DNA from: Candidatus Berkelbacteria bacterium
Lineage (GTDB): Bacteria; Patescibacteriota; UBA1384; XYA2-FULL-43-10; CAINNR01
Direction of reading: 5' to 3'
DNA: 46,631 bases
Assembly (NCBI GenBank): GCA_026397235.1
Contig: JAPLVG010000012.1
Location: 24,808 to 71,438, forward strand
Shown here: piece after piece, positions 1 through 9,415 of the stretch
Layout of the letters: the number at the start of each line of letters is the position of its first letter
Numbering within the stretch: the stretch's first letter is position 1
Position numbers and translations under genes: made by a program
Notes under the pieces: model-generated
What the model saw: the letters and a program-made list of their open reading frames with translations, nothing else
Database searches by the model: none
Told to the model about the DNA's origin: nothing

Positions 1-938
1 GTTACGGCCCACGGCTTAAATGCCACTGCCAGCGCGGTTTTAATTGCCGTCGCTTTTGTTGCGTCGGGTTTGTCGTAAGCGGAAATTAGAACTTTGACCG
101 CATCAAGTTGCTTAATTGTATCAGCTGTTTTTGGATCGTCTTTATGTTTGGTTTGAACTTCTTGTTCAAAAGCAGATATTTCCGATAAGAGTGATTCTTT
201 GTTGCTGGCAATCATATTTTGCAGTTGGCTTGGGTCGGAAAGTGCCAGAACACTATTAATTAGCGAACGGTCGCTGACAATATCTACCGGCTGAACCGGA
301 GTTGTTCCTTCAGAACCATTAATTGCCCGAACTAAAAATATAATTGCGATAACTAATAATATTATGGCGGCAATAATCATCAAAGCCGGCACCCAAACTT
401 CCGATGTTGCTGCAACAATTGATTTCCATGCTGCCGCTGCCGCTTTTTTAACTGCTTCCCAGGCTAATTTTTTTGCTTGTTCTTTTAACCGATCTATTGC
501 TTGGTCTTTGATATCAGATACTTTTTGTTTGGCACCACCAAATACACTGCTAGAAGTTTGACGCTTCGGTTCGTCGGTTTTATTGTCGATTGGTGGTATG
601 TTTTTAGTTTGCACTGCCGGTCCGCCGGGCGGTGGTTCTTGCGCTGCGGCTGGTTGCTCAATGTATTCCGGGACTTTTGTTTGGGCTTCTTGAATTTGTT
701 GTTCCGGAGTTGCTGGTTGTTTTTTGGTTATGTTTTCAATGTTTTGTTGGCTAATTTGCGGCTGACTCTCATCTTCGTCTTGATTTTCATCGCCAGTATT
801 TTCATCTTCATTGTCAATATCAAGAGAAACCAGATTCTCATCAGGCAGATTTTCCTCATCTATTGACGGTTGATTTATCTGGGCGTTCTGAATATCAGCC
901 GCAATTCGCCGTTTGTACTCATCCTGTGATTCAGCCAC
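1..938 (-). CDS. Partial (runs off left edge) T4SS-cluster-associated membrane protein; Gln/Pro-rich N-terminus followed by amphipathic/TM segment
   Basis: Read by hand on minus strand: GTG start at 938 (VAESQDEYKRRIAADIQNAQINQPSIDEEN...), SD-like GGAGG just upstream, open to window edge; TM-like VWVPALMIIAAIILLVIAIIFLV. Absent from ORF track because truncated. Confidence 0.75.
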   Translation of the reverse strand, partial: MAESQDEYKRRIAADIQNAQINQPSIDEENLPDENLVSLDIDNEDENTGDENQDEDESQPQISQQNIENITKKQPATPEQQIQEAQTKVPEYIEQPAAAQEPPPGGPAVQTKNIPPIDNKTDEPKRQTSSSVFGGAKQKVSDIKDQAIDRLKEQAKKLAWEAVKKAAAAAWKSIVAATSEVWVPALMIIAAIILLVIAIIFLVRAINGSEGTTPVQPVDIVSDRSLINSVLALSDPSQLQNMIASNKESLLSEISAFEQEVQTKHKDDPKTADTIKQLDAVKVLISAYDKPDATKATAIKTALAVAFKPWAV

Positions 939-985
939 AAACCCCTCCAAAGATTAGTCAAATGAGTCTTATTGGTCAAATTAGA

Positions 986-2257
986 TTAATTTGATATTAG
1001 TTTTACAAAATATAACTTTCCTTTTGAAATGAAAATCGCACCTGATTTATTATCATTCAAAAAAATCTCGCTAATTTCTGAACTGCTTTGACCGTCAAAG
1101 TAAAAATCTGACGTTTTTCCGCTGGTCACGTCTACAAGTATCATTTTACTCCGCGTGTCATCAATCGGCAAGAAAACCTGGTTTGGATTCTGCCAGATTC
1201 GAATATCCGACGCCTTGGCTGCCAACCCTAGTGACTTATTGTCGCTGCCGTCTAAATTCATTACAAACAGAATTTGATGACCGGTATTTTCAATTTTGTC
1301 GGAATAGGTTGAATAAATAATTTTTTGGCTGTCTGTGCTGAAAGCGGCTTCTTTCTGATTACCAATCTTTTCCACGGATGATATTTCCCTGGTATAAATG
1401 TTCATCAAATAGACTTTATTTTGGCTAAAATCCGAATTTCTGGGGATTACCGCCAAATATTGCGAGTCGGGCGAAAAGGCTAGGTAGGGATTATCAATAC
1501 CAATTTGGGCCAAATTAGCCGCTCGGGTGATATTTTGATTGTTGGCGTCGGCAAATATTATCGATTTCTCACCGCCAGGGGGAGCGAAATAATAGGCCAG
1601 ACGGGAGTTATCTGGTGCCCAGACTATATCGCCGATATTGTTGCCAAATATCACTTCGTTTTGGTGAACGAAATCATATTTCATAAAATCAAGAACCGAA
1701 ACAGTTGTGCCTCGCTTGATGGCAACTAAATCTTTGTTTGGCGACCAAATAATTTTGTCGAAACTGCTGAGTGGTTTTGAGGTGATCACCTGAATTGAGG
1801 CAACTTTAGCTTGATCGGCGGCATCATAAGTAATTTTTGACAGATAAAACAGTCGGTCGGCCGGGTTAAAATAAAATATTTGATTGTCTTTGATTGCGAT
1901 ATATTGGGCGCTGCCGGCAATTTCTATCGGCACCGGAGCTTTGGTTAAGTTTATCTTTTTTGAATAATTTTTACCGCGAGCCAAATTTATTTCTTCTTTA
2001 AAGCCAACGTAATTATCGGCCTCAACCCGCAAAGTATGTTTTCCCAACGTTGTTATAAAATTGGCGGAGCCGTTGATTATCGCCGTCGGCTTATTATCCA
2101 AAGTAACTACAGCGCTTGTCGGCACAACCTCAACCGAAACCTGGGCGTGGAGGAAAAAAATAACATAAATCGCAACGGCCAAAAAAATAGCAAACCCGAC
2201 AAGCGACATTCGCATAATCATAACCATTTCTTTGTTTTTTGCTGACGATAGTTGCAT
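986..2257 (-). CDS. Membrane-anchored PEGA-domain protein with TolB/WD40-like beta-propeller repeats
   Basis: N-terminal TM; PEGA-like VSVEVVPTSAVVTLDNKPTAIINGSANFITTLGKHTLRVEADNYVGFKEEI; repeated blades (IIWSPNKDLVAI, IVWAPDNSRLAYY, LAFSPDSQYLAVI). Confidence 0.75.
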   Translation of the reverse strand: MQLSSAKNKEMVMIMRMSLVGFAIFLAVAIYVIFFLHAQVSVEVVPTSAVVTLDNKPTAIINGSANFITTLGKHTLRVEADNYVGFKEEINLARGKNYSKKINLTKAPVPIEIAGSAQYIAIKDNQIFYFNPADRLFYLSKITYDAADQAKVASIQVITSKPLSSFDKIIWSPNKDLVAIKRGTTVSVLDFMKYDFVHQNEVIFGNNIGDIVWAPDNSRLAYYFAPPGGEKSIIFADANNQNITRAANLAQIGIDNPYLAFSPDSQYLAVIPRNSDFSQNKVYLMNIYTREISSVEKIGNQKEAAFSTDSQKIIYSTYSDKIENTGHQILFVMNLDGSDNKSLGLAAKASDIRIWQNPNQVFLPIDDTRSKMILVDVTSGKTSDFYFDGQSSSEISEIFLNDNKSGAIFISKGKLYFVKLISN

Positions 2258-2261
2258 ATTT

Positions 2262-3524
2262 TTAGTTTGCTGTTAGTGGTCTGGCAACATATGTGACTGG
2301 ATCTTTGATGCCGCACAAATCATGAAATTCTCGTTTGACTACATCTTGGCTTGTATTGCCCTCAATGCTGTGGATTTGTTTATGTTCTACATCGACTGAT
2401 TCTACAATCCCAACATGATGAATATGGCCGTCTGGAGCAGCTAGGCCGAAAATATCGCCGGCTCGAATTCTTTTCGGGTCGCAATTAACCTGGATTACTT
2501 TTAAATGGGCACGGTCTGACACTAGGCCTTGTGCTGAGGCATTAAGCGGCCACTGCCAATAACCGGCCTGTTTATAAACCCAAGAAGCAAAATCGGCACA
2601 CCACTGCTCGCAACTTCCGGAGTATTTATTGCAATTGCCGTGAGCGCTAGCAGGCGCTGGAGGTATGGTCACATGCATATCATTTGTTGCTATGTAACCA
2701 AGTTGTTTTCTTGCAACCGTTAAAATTTTTTCACTGTGACTACCGGTCAAACCGCCAGATAAATTGTTTTGCACAATATTAACCCGGACTGTTGTCCCTT
2801 CTGTGCCGGTTTGCTTGACTCCTTGACTTTTTTGGACTGCTTTAAGCTGTTGATCAATAGTAGCACCTTCGCCACAGGTGTAGGAAAAATCAAGAAAGTT
2901 GCCGATTTGACCAGACGTGACGTGATTTCCTGAAATAACATTTTTCTTTTCATCAAGCTTGCCGGCATAAACATCATGAATTTCGTATGGGATGTCACCC
3001 ATAAAGCCCGGAATTTGAACCGCTTGTTGATCGATCAGATTCCAGGGAATAATGCTATAATTCACCGGTTCGGCGAAGATATGATCGAGTGTTTTTGTTT
3101 TGCTTACCCATTGAATTTTTCCGTTCTGAAAAACAAATTTACCATTACCATCAGCAGTGTTTGCACTGCCACCAGTTGACTTGTCACAATCATTTGATCC
3201 CATGTGAGGGCTATAGGTGGTAACGTTAACATCCATGGTTTTTATTATCTGATAATTGCCATCAGCGGTAAAAGAATTTCCATTTGGTTCGCCGCGAAAA
3301 TAGGCCATGGCCCAAATCGCCATGCCCCAGAAAGCAAAAACCAACAATCCGCATACTACTGCGGCAATAATTCCGGCGATAATTGCTTTTTTCCACTTTT
3401 CTTTATCGCCGCCCATGGTGAAAAACTGCTTTGCTTTGTCTGCAAAACTGCCCGAAGATTGCGGGCTGGATTCACTGGTGCTGTTATCGGAAGATGATTC
3501 TGGTTGTGGAGAATTTTCATCCAT
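2262..3524 (-). CDS. Membrane-anchored CHAP-domain peptidoglycan hydrolase, T4SS-associated
   Basis: N-terminal TM; C-terminal CHAP-like GSCEQWCADFASWVYKQAGYW...GDIFGLAAPDGHIHHVGIVESV...IEGN. Confidence 0.85.
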   Translation of the reverse strand: MDENSPQPESSSDNSTSESSPQSSGSFADKAKQFFTMGGDKEKWKKAIIAGIIAAVVCGLLVFAFWGMAIWAMAYFRGEPNGNSFTADGNYQIIKTMDVNVTTYSPHMGSNDCDKSTGGSANTADGNGKFVFQNGKIQWVSKTKTLDHIFAEPVNYSIIPWNLIDQQAVQIPGFMGDIPYEIHDVYAGKLDEKKNVISGNHVTSGQIGNFLDFSYTCGEGATIDQQLKAVQKSQGVKQTGTEGTTVRVNIVQNNLSGGLTGSHSEKILTVARKQLGYIATNDMHVTIPPAPASAHGNCNKYSGSCEQWCADFASWVYKQAGYWQWPLNASAQGLVSDRAHLKVIQVNCDPKRIRAGDIFGLAAPDGHIHHVGIVESVDVEHKQIHSIEGNTSQDVVKREFHDLCGIKDPVTYVARPLTAN

Positions 3525-3576
3525 AAAAACTGAATTAGTCTAATTGGTCAAATTAGACTCGTTGGTCCAATTTGAT

Positions 3577-5685
3577 TTACATTATTTCCTGATCTGTCGG
3601 TGTATTACCGCCTTGGGCCAGAAGCTGTTCTGGATTGGTGGTTATAACCTGATCTTCAGAATAGGAAGCGATGACTTTTATTGCCACGTGATTAAGGCCA
3701 GCGAAGAACAAACCTTCTCCAACATCGCTTTCGAGTAGCAGATATTTTTCGCCTTCGGTTAAGCCAAAGGTTTCAGCAATAATATCAACCGATGCCGTTG
3801 ATTGTTTCAACAAAATTTGCATTGATGAATTGGAAACAATGGCTTTGCCGTAACGGGAAGATAAAAAATCCTCAACATCTTGGCTGATAATTGTCAGACC
3901 GAGGTAATATTTTCTCGCTCGTTTAGCCAAACCATGCAAAAACTTTGCCGAATCTTCGTATTGCATCATCCACCAAGCTTCATCGATAATCATCAATCGG
4001 CGGCGCATATCCATGCGGATTTTGGTCCAGATATAATTTAATATCGTGTACATTGCCACCGGCCGCAAAGCTTCCTCCAAATCACGGACGGAGAAAACGA
4101 CAAAACCAGGTTTTAATTCAAAGTTAGTCGGAGCATTAAACAGACCGGCAAAAGTTCCCTCAACGTATTTTGACAGCCTTCTGGTAATACTCTGGGTGCC
4201 ATTCATGTTGGAAAGAACGTTGTATAAATCCTGCATAATTGGCGGTTCATTTTTTTGGCTCTCCGGATCGGTGGTAATATCTTTCAGCGCATAAGCTTCG
4301 TATAAACCTTTTTCCACCAAGGAATCTTCTTCCGGTGTCAAGCCGCCAACCATTAAGTTAATCAAACCGTGAACGGAGGAGATATTTGAACGCAAAACAT
4401 CTTCGCCGGATTCTTTTTCCGGATCCAAACCGCGCGGCAAATCAAACGGATTTATCCGCTGCTGGGAATTTAGTGAGTAACGCAGATATGAGCCGCCAAC
4501 GGCATCGCAAAGGTTTTTATATTCCGATTCCGGATCGACGATAATAATATCGGTGCCAAACATCAAGCTTCGCAGCGCTTCGAGTTTAATCATATAAGAT
4601 TTACCAGAACCGGATTTGGCAAAGACTACTGAGTTGGCATTTTCCAGCGAAAAACGATCAAAAATAATCAGCGAATTATTGTGGCGATTTATTCCATAAA
4701 GAATTCCATCCTCCTGAGTCAGCTCAGAGGAAGTAAAGGGGAAAATCGATGACATTGAACCGGTATCGAGATTTCGTAGGACGGAAATTGTGTCGCGCAT
4801 CATTGGTGCCGTGGAGATGAAGCCATCGGACATTTGTAACAAGGTTTCTTTGGTATAAATCAGCATTCCGCCAAGTGTTGATTCCAACTGCTTGGTCAAG
4901 GTATTTAGTTCTTCCAATGTGTGGGCGTAAAGAGTGAAATATAAACCAAGTTGAAATAATCGAACCTCGCCTCGTTGCAGTACATCGCGTAAAGCTTCGA
5001 CGTCGCCAAGTGCCGTTTCTAACTCCGGATCGCGCGGCTGGCCTTTTTCCTGAGCAATCATCATTGACGACTGAATTTTGCCGACCTGATTTTTCAAATC
5101 TTTCATAACGTTGGCGGTTTCCAAAGGATGAATATGCATGCCGATATCCATGGTAATATCGTAATTGATCAGCGGCGAAAGCCAATTGGCATCAAGATAA
5201 CGGGGGTAAGTATAAACAAATAGCGTTTTGCAAAATGTGTCGCCGAGCTGCAAATAATTTGGATTGATAACATAGGCCGCTGGCGCAATAATGTCGCGGA
5301 CGGTCAGCATTCCCTCTTGAAAAATCTTTTGTGCTTCGCGGACCTCAAGGTTTTCCTGAGCAGTTTCTCTGGCTGTGGGAGCAACTGTAGTGGGTTTTGC
5401 TGGCACTGATTCAATATTGACCGGTGCATCTGGTAGCTTTACTGGAGCGGCCGCTTGATTTGGAATCTCGACTTGCGGAGGTAATTTAAACTCCTTGACT
5501 TCGGTTCCTGAGCCAGAAAGACCGCTTTCGCTAGCCATTTCTTTGGCTTGGTCGTTCTGCCAAAAGTCGTTATTGGGTGTTGCCTGTTGTGACGTCGAAT
5601 TTACCGGGGCACCAAAAGCGTCACCATTTGTATTGGCTTGGGGAGTGGTGTTGGGTTGGGTGTTTTTTGGTATTAAATCGGCCAT
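3577..5685 (-). CDS. virB4: VirB4/TraC-family T4SS ATPase
   Basis: Walker A VVFAKSGSGKSYMIK, Walker B RRLMIIDEAWWMMQ, LGLTIISQDVEDFL motif; HerA/VirB4-type architecture. Confidence 0.93.
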   Translation of the reverse strand: MADLIPKNTQPNTTPQANTNGDAFGAPVNSTSQQATPNNDFWQNDQAKEMASESGLSGSGTEVKEFKLPPQVEIPNQAAAPVKLPDAPVNIESVPAKPTTVAPTARETAQENLEVREAQKIFQEGMLTVRDIIAPAAYVINPNYLQLGDTFCKTLFVYTYPRYLDANWLSPLINYDITMDIGMHIHPLETANVMKDLKNQVGKIQSSMMIAQEKGQPRDPELETALGDVEALRDVLQRGEVRLFQLGLYFTLYAHTLEELNTLTKQLESTLGGMLIYTKETLLQMSDGFISTAPMMRDTISVLRNLDTGSMSSIFPFTSSELTQEDGILYGINRHNNSLIIFDRFSLENANSVVFAKSGSGKSYMIKLEALRSLMFGTDIIIVDPESEYKNLCDAVGGSYLRYSLNSQQRINPFDLPRGLDPEKESGEDVLRSNISSVHGLINLMVGGLTPEEDSLVEKGLYEAYALKDITTDPESQKNEPPIMQDLYNVLSNMNGTQSITRRLSKYVEGTFAGLFNAPTNFELKPGFVVFSVRDLEEALRPVAMYTILNYIWTKIRMDMRRRLMIIDEAWWMMQYEDSAKFLHGLAKRARKYYLGLTIISQDVEDFLSSRYGKAIVSNSSMQILLKQSTASVDIIAETFGLTEGEKYLLLESDVGEGLFFAGLNHVAIKVIASYSEDQVITTNPEQLLAQGGNTPTDQEIM

Positions 5686-5773
5686 AATATATATTTAAAA
5701 ATCCAAATGTCAAAATCTAAATTACAAATGAAATCTAAATGACTTAATGTTTAAATAATTTAGTTTTTGAACT

Positions 5774-6736
5774 TTATTTGACATTTGAGCTCTGGATTTG
5801 GGATTTATCAGCTGCTGGTTTTGTCGGTTCGCTCTTATCCTCTTTGGCTACCGGTGCTGGAGCCTTGGCAGTCGGTGCACTTTTAGCCTTTTCTGCTGCT
5901 TCTGCCGCCTCAGCTTGTTTTTTCATTTTATCTTGTTCTCGAACGTATTCGGTATTATCGATAACCGGTGTTTCTTCAATGGTGTTAGCAGGCTTTTGAA
6001 CATCAATCTTTCCGCCAGCGTCTTTTCTGCTGACGATATTTGCTTGCAGGGTTTCTAAATCACCCAAGCGTTCTTTGTCGGCAATACCAGGATTGTAAAA
6101 GTTATAATACAGCTCAATTAGTTCACCGGTTGTTAATTGTTTGCAGTGCAGACCAATAGAGCCAAGGCCGCCAGCGATTACATTTGCTCTTTCCCGCAGC
6201 TCGTTGCTGTGAGTTTTAAAATCCTTCTCGGAGATTTTTAGCAGCGAAACCGAATTGCCGCGATTTAATAATTTATCAACGAATGATAGGTTTTGCAGCT
6301 CAATATTTTCCCAACCAATAACAACATAAAATCGTTTCTTCATAATATTGGCCATATTTATCAGCTCGGAAATAAAGTCGATGTAATCCAATGTCTGAGT
6401 TTTTAGCAGATCTATAGTTTGTTCGCTAGATCGCTTGCGGAGTTTTGTTAAATATGGCGTTAAATCAAGTTTTCTTGATTGAACTAAAATTTCAATTGGA
6501 AAATGGAGGGAGTTTAGAAATCCTTGAAATTGAAAAATTATCGAGTTTTGCTCCCGTTCACTTTTTAGACCAAAATTTACCGCGGTAACTTCAATAACCA
6601 GGCGGTATGAACCGTCTTTTAGAATTACGATGCTGTCTTCAACGCCAGCGATTTCCAGATTTTCCTGCGTTGAGGCGGCAAGTTTTGCATTACTTTGTGC
6701 CAGAATCCCCTCCTTAACTACACTGATTTTGTACAC
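5774..6736 (-). CDS. TraC-like domain protein (VirB4 N-terminal-domain-like)
   Basis: ILKDGSYRLVIEVTAVNFGLKSEREQNSIIFQFQGFLNSLHFPIEILVQSRKLDL resembles TraC-like domain; adjacent to virB4. Start uncertain: AAGGAGGGG lies inside the called ORF (see findings). Confidence 0.75.
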   Translation of the reverse strand: MYKISVVKEGILAQSNAKLAASTQENLEIAGVEDSIVILKDGSYRLVIEVTAVNFGLKSEREQNSIIFQFQGFLNSLHFPIEILVQSRKLDLTPYLTKLRKRSSEQTIDLLKTQTLDYIDFISELINMANIMKKRFYVVIGWENIELQNLSFVDKLLNRGNSVSLLKISEKDFKTHSNELRERANVIAGGLGSIGLHCKQLTTGELIELYYNFYNPGIADKERLGDLETLQANIVSRKDAGGKIDVQKPANTIEETPVIDNTEYVREQDKMKKQAEAAEAAEKAKSAPTAKAPAPVAKEDKSEPTKPAADKSQIQSSNVK

Positions 6737-6808
6737 AGAACTTGCACTGAATAAATCCGGATTTTTCTGTGTTTATTCTGTGTAACTGTCTGTGTGGTTT
6801 CTTCAATA

Positions 6809-7222
6809 CTACGGCGCAACGCGCCCGCGTCTATCAATTACATTTGCAACTTTCTCAATATCAGCCCTGGAATAATGTTTATTTGCGTAAGGATCGGTAA
6901 TCGCTTCGACTTTTGGTTGATAAATTTCAACCCGAACATTGCTTTCACTTTTGTGCCAAAGCCGGGTTTTGGGATTTGCAGCATAAGCGATTGCGTTTTT
7001 CAGAAATTGACCGAATGATCGACCGTTGACTTTAACGAAAACGATGCAAAAGGTAAAAATGAAAATCGGTAAAGCCAGTATCCAACCAATAAAACCGCCA
7101 ATTGAATTAAGAATAATATACCCGGCACCGGCGCCAAGTACGGCATAGACAAACTGGACCATGGTTAGCGGACCCATGATTTTATCTTCGATATCAATTT
7201 TTTGTGGCACTTTAAACTGCAT
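6809..7222 (-). CDS. PrgI family T4SS inner membrane protein
   Basis: MQFKVPQKIDIEDKIMGPLTMVQFVYAVLGAGAGYIIL...NGRSFGQFLKNAIAYAANPKTRLW; start chosen at the internal Met MQFKVPQ. Confidence 0.88.
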   Translation of the reverse strand: MQFKVPQKIDIEDKIMGPLTMVQFVYAVLGAGAGYIILNSIGGFIGWILALPIFIFTFCIVFVKVNGRSFGQFLKNAIAYAANPKTRLWHKSESNVRVEIYQPKVEAITDPYANKHYSRADIEKVANVIDRRGRVAP

Positions 7223-7386
7223 ATAACTACTCTGATTAAAACACAGAACGGACACAGAAAAAGTCAGTGTTTATTCTGTGTAACTATCTGTGTGATTTCT
7301 CCAACTTAATCTTATTGTAGCAGATTTTGTTTGAATTTTGGAATTTGTTTCGGATTTCGGCATTCGAATTTCGGATTTGATTTATA

Positions 7387-8691
7387 CTAGGTGGCTTTGT
7401 TTATTTCCTCTATCGGTGTAACGGCAGAAATGTCCGGTTCAGCAGATCTGTAAAGATCGATTAAACCACTGAATATTGATTTGAAAAATCCTTCCTCCTC
7501 GGAATTTTTTGCCGATTTTGAAGTGTCTGGAACCTGCGATTCGACGAAACTGTTACCAAAAAATTCATCGGTGTCAAAGTCAAAGTCGTCTGGCTGGCTT
7601 GATATTTGCGCTCTGGTCTTGGCGGTTGATGCCAGAATCTTTTCCTTCATTGCCGATTTATCCGCCATGAGAATTTTAATTTTGTCGAAGAAAAATTTGT
7701 TTTCCTCAGTCCAAGCATTTAGTACTAATTTGTCTTTCATTAAATTCTGTCGATTTTCCTTTGGGATAACTTCCAAGAGTGCTCTGATATATTCGGCAAA
7801 CTCGCTGCCGGATTGCAAATACGCCGCAACCTTTTCGGCCAAAAGTTCCTCGCCGAGCGATTTTAGCAATTGCTCCTTTTCCTCGTCCGCTGCGGATAAA
7901 TACTGGTCAATCATATTAATTGATCGATAACTTTCTCGATTTCGCAAATTTCCGACATCGGAAACTTGCTTGCCGATTGCGCCTTGCAGCTCATCGTCTT
8001 GTCCAAGTCCGCCGTGTATATCGAGAGGGTGAGCTAACTCATGATTTAAAATCCAATCGACATTATTTTTTAATTCGCCATCAGATCCCACTTCAAAAAG
8101 TTCTTCATGAACCCCGATCATTGGAAAATCGCGACTGTAATCAGCGACACGATTCGGACCGCCAGCGGTTTTTCGCTTGATGACTTTAAAAACCATCGCT
8201 TGCAAAGTTTCAGCGTCAAAAGTTCCATCAGCAATTCGTTCAGCCAAAGCGCAGACAATTTTGATTTTTCTCTCCGGCGGGAAATCGCTGGCAAACATTG
8301 ACTCGGTCAAATCTAAGTACTTTAAGGTTTCGGCCAAATTCTGCTCGGATAATCCAACAGTTTCAGACCAATCTTTTGTCGCCTCGATAATCTCTTCATT
8401 GCTCAACACGCCGGTATTTTTTATTCGCAAAAATGATTCGACGCCATATCGCCGCTCAATTTTCTGCTGATGTTTTCGAATCAATTCTCTTTGTTCTTCA
8501 ACTCCCAATTGCTGATCGGATTGATTTTCATCCGCCGTCAAAACCTCTGGCGGCTTAGCAGTTTTCACCTCAACATTAGAAACGACCGGTTTTGGAATCG
8601 GCGGGGCTTCGGCATCAATCAAATTATCCGGAGTAGGTTGTGTGGTTTGTGTTTCATCCATATAATTGAATTTACCTATTGACATATTCAT
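7387..8691 (-). CDS. Hypothetical protein with HExxH (HELAHPLDIH) putative metallopeptidase motif
   Basis: NHELAHPLDIHGGLG motif (plus-strand 8014-8043) within a 434-aa soluble protein; no other recognised domain. Confidence 0.6.
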   Translation of the reverse strand: MNMSIGKFNYMDETQTTQPTPDNLIDAEAPPIPKPVVSNVEVKTAKPPEVLTADENQSDQQLGVEEQRELIRKHQQKIERRYGVESFLRIKNTGVLSNEEIIEATKDWSETVGLSEQNLAETLKYLDLTESMFASDFPPERKIKIVCALAERIADGTFDAETLQAMVFKVIKRKTAGGPNRVADYSRDFPMIGVHEELFEVGSDGELKNNVDWILNHELAHPLDIHGGLGQDDELQGAIGKQVSDVGNLRNRESYRSINMIDQYLSAADEEKEQLLKSLGEELLAEKVAAYLQSGSEFAEYIRALLEVIPKENRQNLMKDKLVLNAWTEENKFFFDKIKILMADKSAMKEKILASTAKTRAQISSQPDDFDFDTDEFFGNSFVESQVPDTSKSAKNSEEEGFFKSIFSGLIDLYRSAEPDISAVTPIEEINKAT

Positions 8692-8794
8692 TATGCTTTG
8701 TTAAGCTTGCTTTAGATAAACGATCTTTGACCCTGCCCTTTTGGCAGACGAGGTCGTTTCAGAGGCAGCAACCAAATTATAACTTGCTAGTATT

Positions 8795-8932
8795 TTAATT
8801 AGATAACAGCTGAATATTGCCCGTATTGGACGAATGTCCGAAGATAACTCGAGATAAATCTTCGGAATAGGCTGCTCCCACCTCTGCTCCGGGCTGAAAT
8901 GCTTGGAAGTAAGTGGGTTTTTTGATTGTCAT
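8795..8932 (-). CDS. Possible 45-aa small protein MTIKKPTYFQAFQPGAEVGAAYSEDLSRVIFGHSSNTGNIQLLSN
   Basis: ATG-to-TAA frame read by hand; below ORF-track cutoff; no clear SD. Confidence 0.35.
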   Translation of the reverse strand: MTIKKPTYFQAFQPGAEVGAAYSEDLSRVIFGHSSNTGNIQLLSN

Positions 8933-8971
8933 AATTTTTTAATTATTTTTTTATCTGTAAGTTTCCGATCA

Positions 8972-9415
8972 GTCATTTCGATCCATTGCCGATTTTAGGC
9001 AAGGCGAGAAATCTACCGGCTAGTATCAATCAAATCCTAACTTGTATATTTCTCGTTATTTCATAATGTCGAAATGACTATTGGTCAGTGATTTCATCAT
9101 ACAAATCGCGCATTCCGGGATTATTTTTCATTATCAGCGCAATCTTTTTCTTTTGGCTATATTTCTTAATTTGTTTTTCTCGTTCGATCGCCACCAATGG
9201 ATCGCTGCATTCTTCAAAATACAATAATTTATCTAAATTATATCTAGCGGTGTATCCATCAACCACTTTATTTTTATGTTGATAAATTCTTTTGACTAAA
9301 TTGTTAGTCACACCAGAATAAAACAGTGTGTGATTTGTACAGGAAGTGATGTAAATATAATAAGACATAACTTGTATATTTCTCGCCTCAGATTAGGCTG
9401 ATGGCTCGAAATGAC
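8972..9415. mobile_element. Palindromic repeat element with perfect 10-bp terminal inverted repeats (gtcatttcga/tcgaaatgac) carrying a GIY-YIG ORF
   Basis: gtcatttcga at 8972-8981; tcgaaatgac at 9069-9078 and again at 9406-9415; 18-bp direct repeat taacttgtatatttctcg at 9038-9055 and 9368-9385 bracketing the ORF. Confidence 0.7.
9078..9368 (-). CDS. Stand-alone GIY-YIG nuclease superfamily protein
   Basis: MSYYIYITSCTNHTLFYSGVTNNLVKRIYQHKNK...YFEECSDPLVAIEREKQIKKYSQKKKIALI. Confidence 0.88.
   Translation of the reverse strand: MSYYIYITSCTNHTLFYSGVTNNLVKRIYQHKNKVVDGYTARYNLDKLLYFEECSDPLVAIEREKQIKKYSQKKKIALIMKNNPGMRDLYDEITDQ

Noticed and set aside
4724-5185. 153-aa minus-strand ORF in another frame within virB4
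   Set aside because: Shadow ORF inside a confidently identified VirB4 reading frame; no recognisable domain.
7481-8470. Several plus-strand ORFs (7481-7930, 7920-8180, 8177-8470) antisense to the HExxH gene
   Set aside because: Ser/Phe/Leu-rich antisense translations of a real minus-strand CDS.
8700-8935. Region considered as tmRNA, 6S or RNase P RNA
   Set aside because: No diagnostic motifs of these RNAs were found on either strand; a small ORF and hairpins are present instead.
8972-9415. GIY-YIG ORF considered as intron-encoded homing endonuclease
   Set aside because: It lies in an intergenic palindromic repeat, not inside a split gene, and no group I intron core was recognised.
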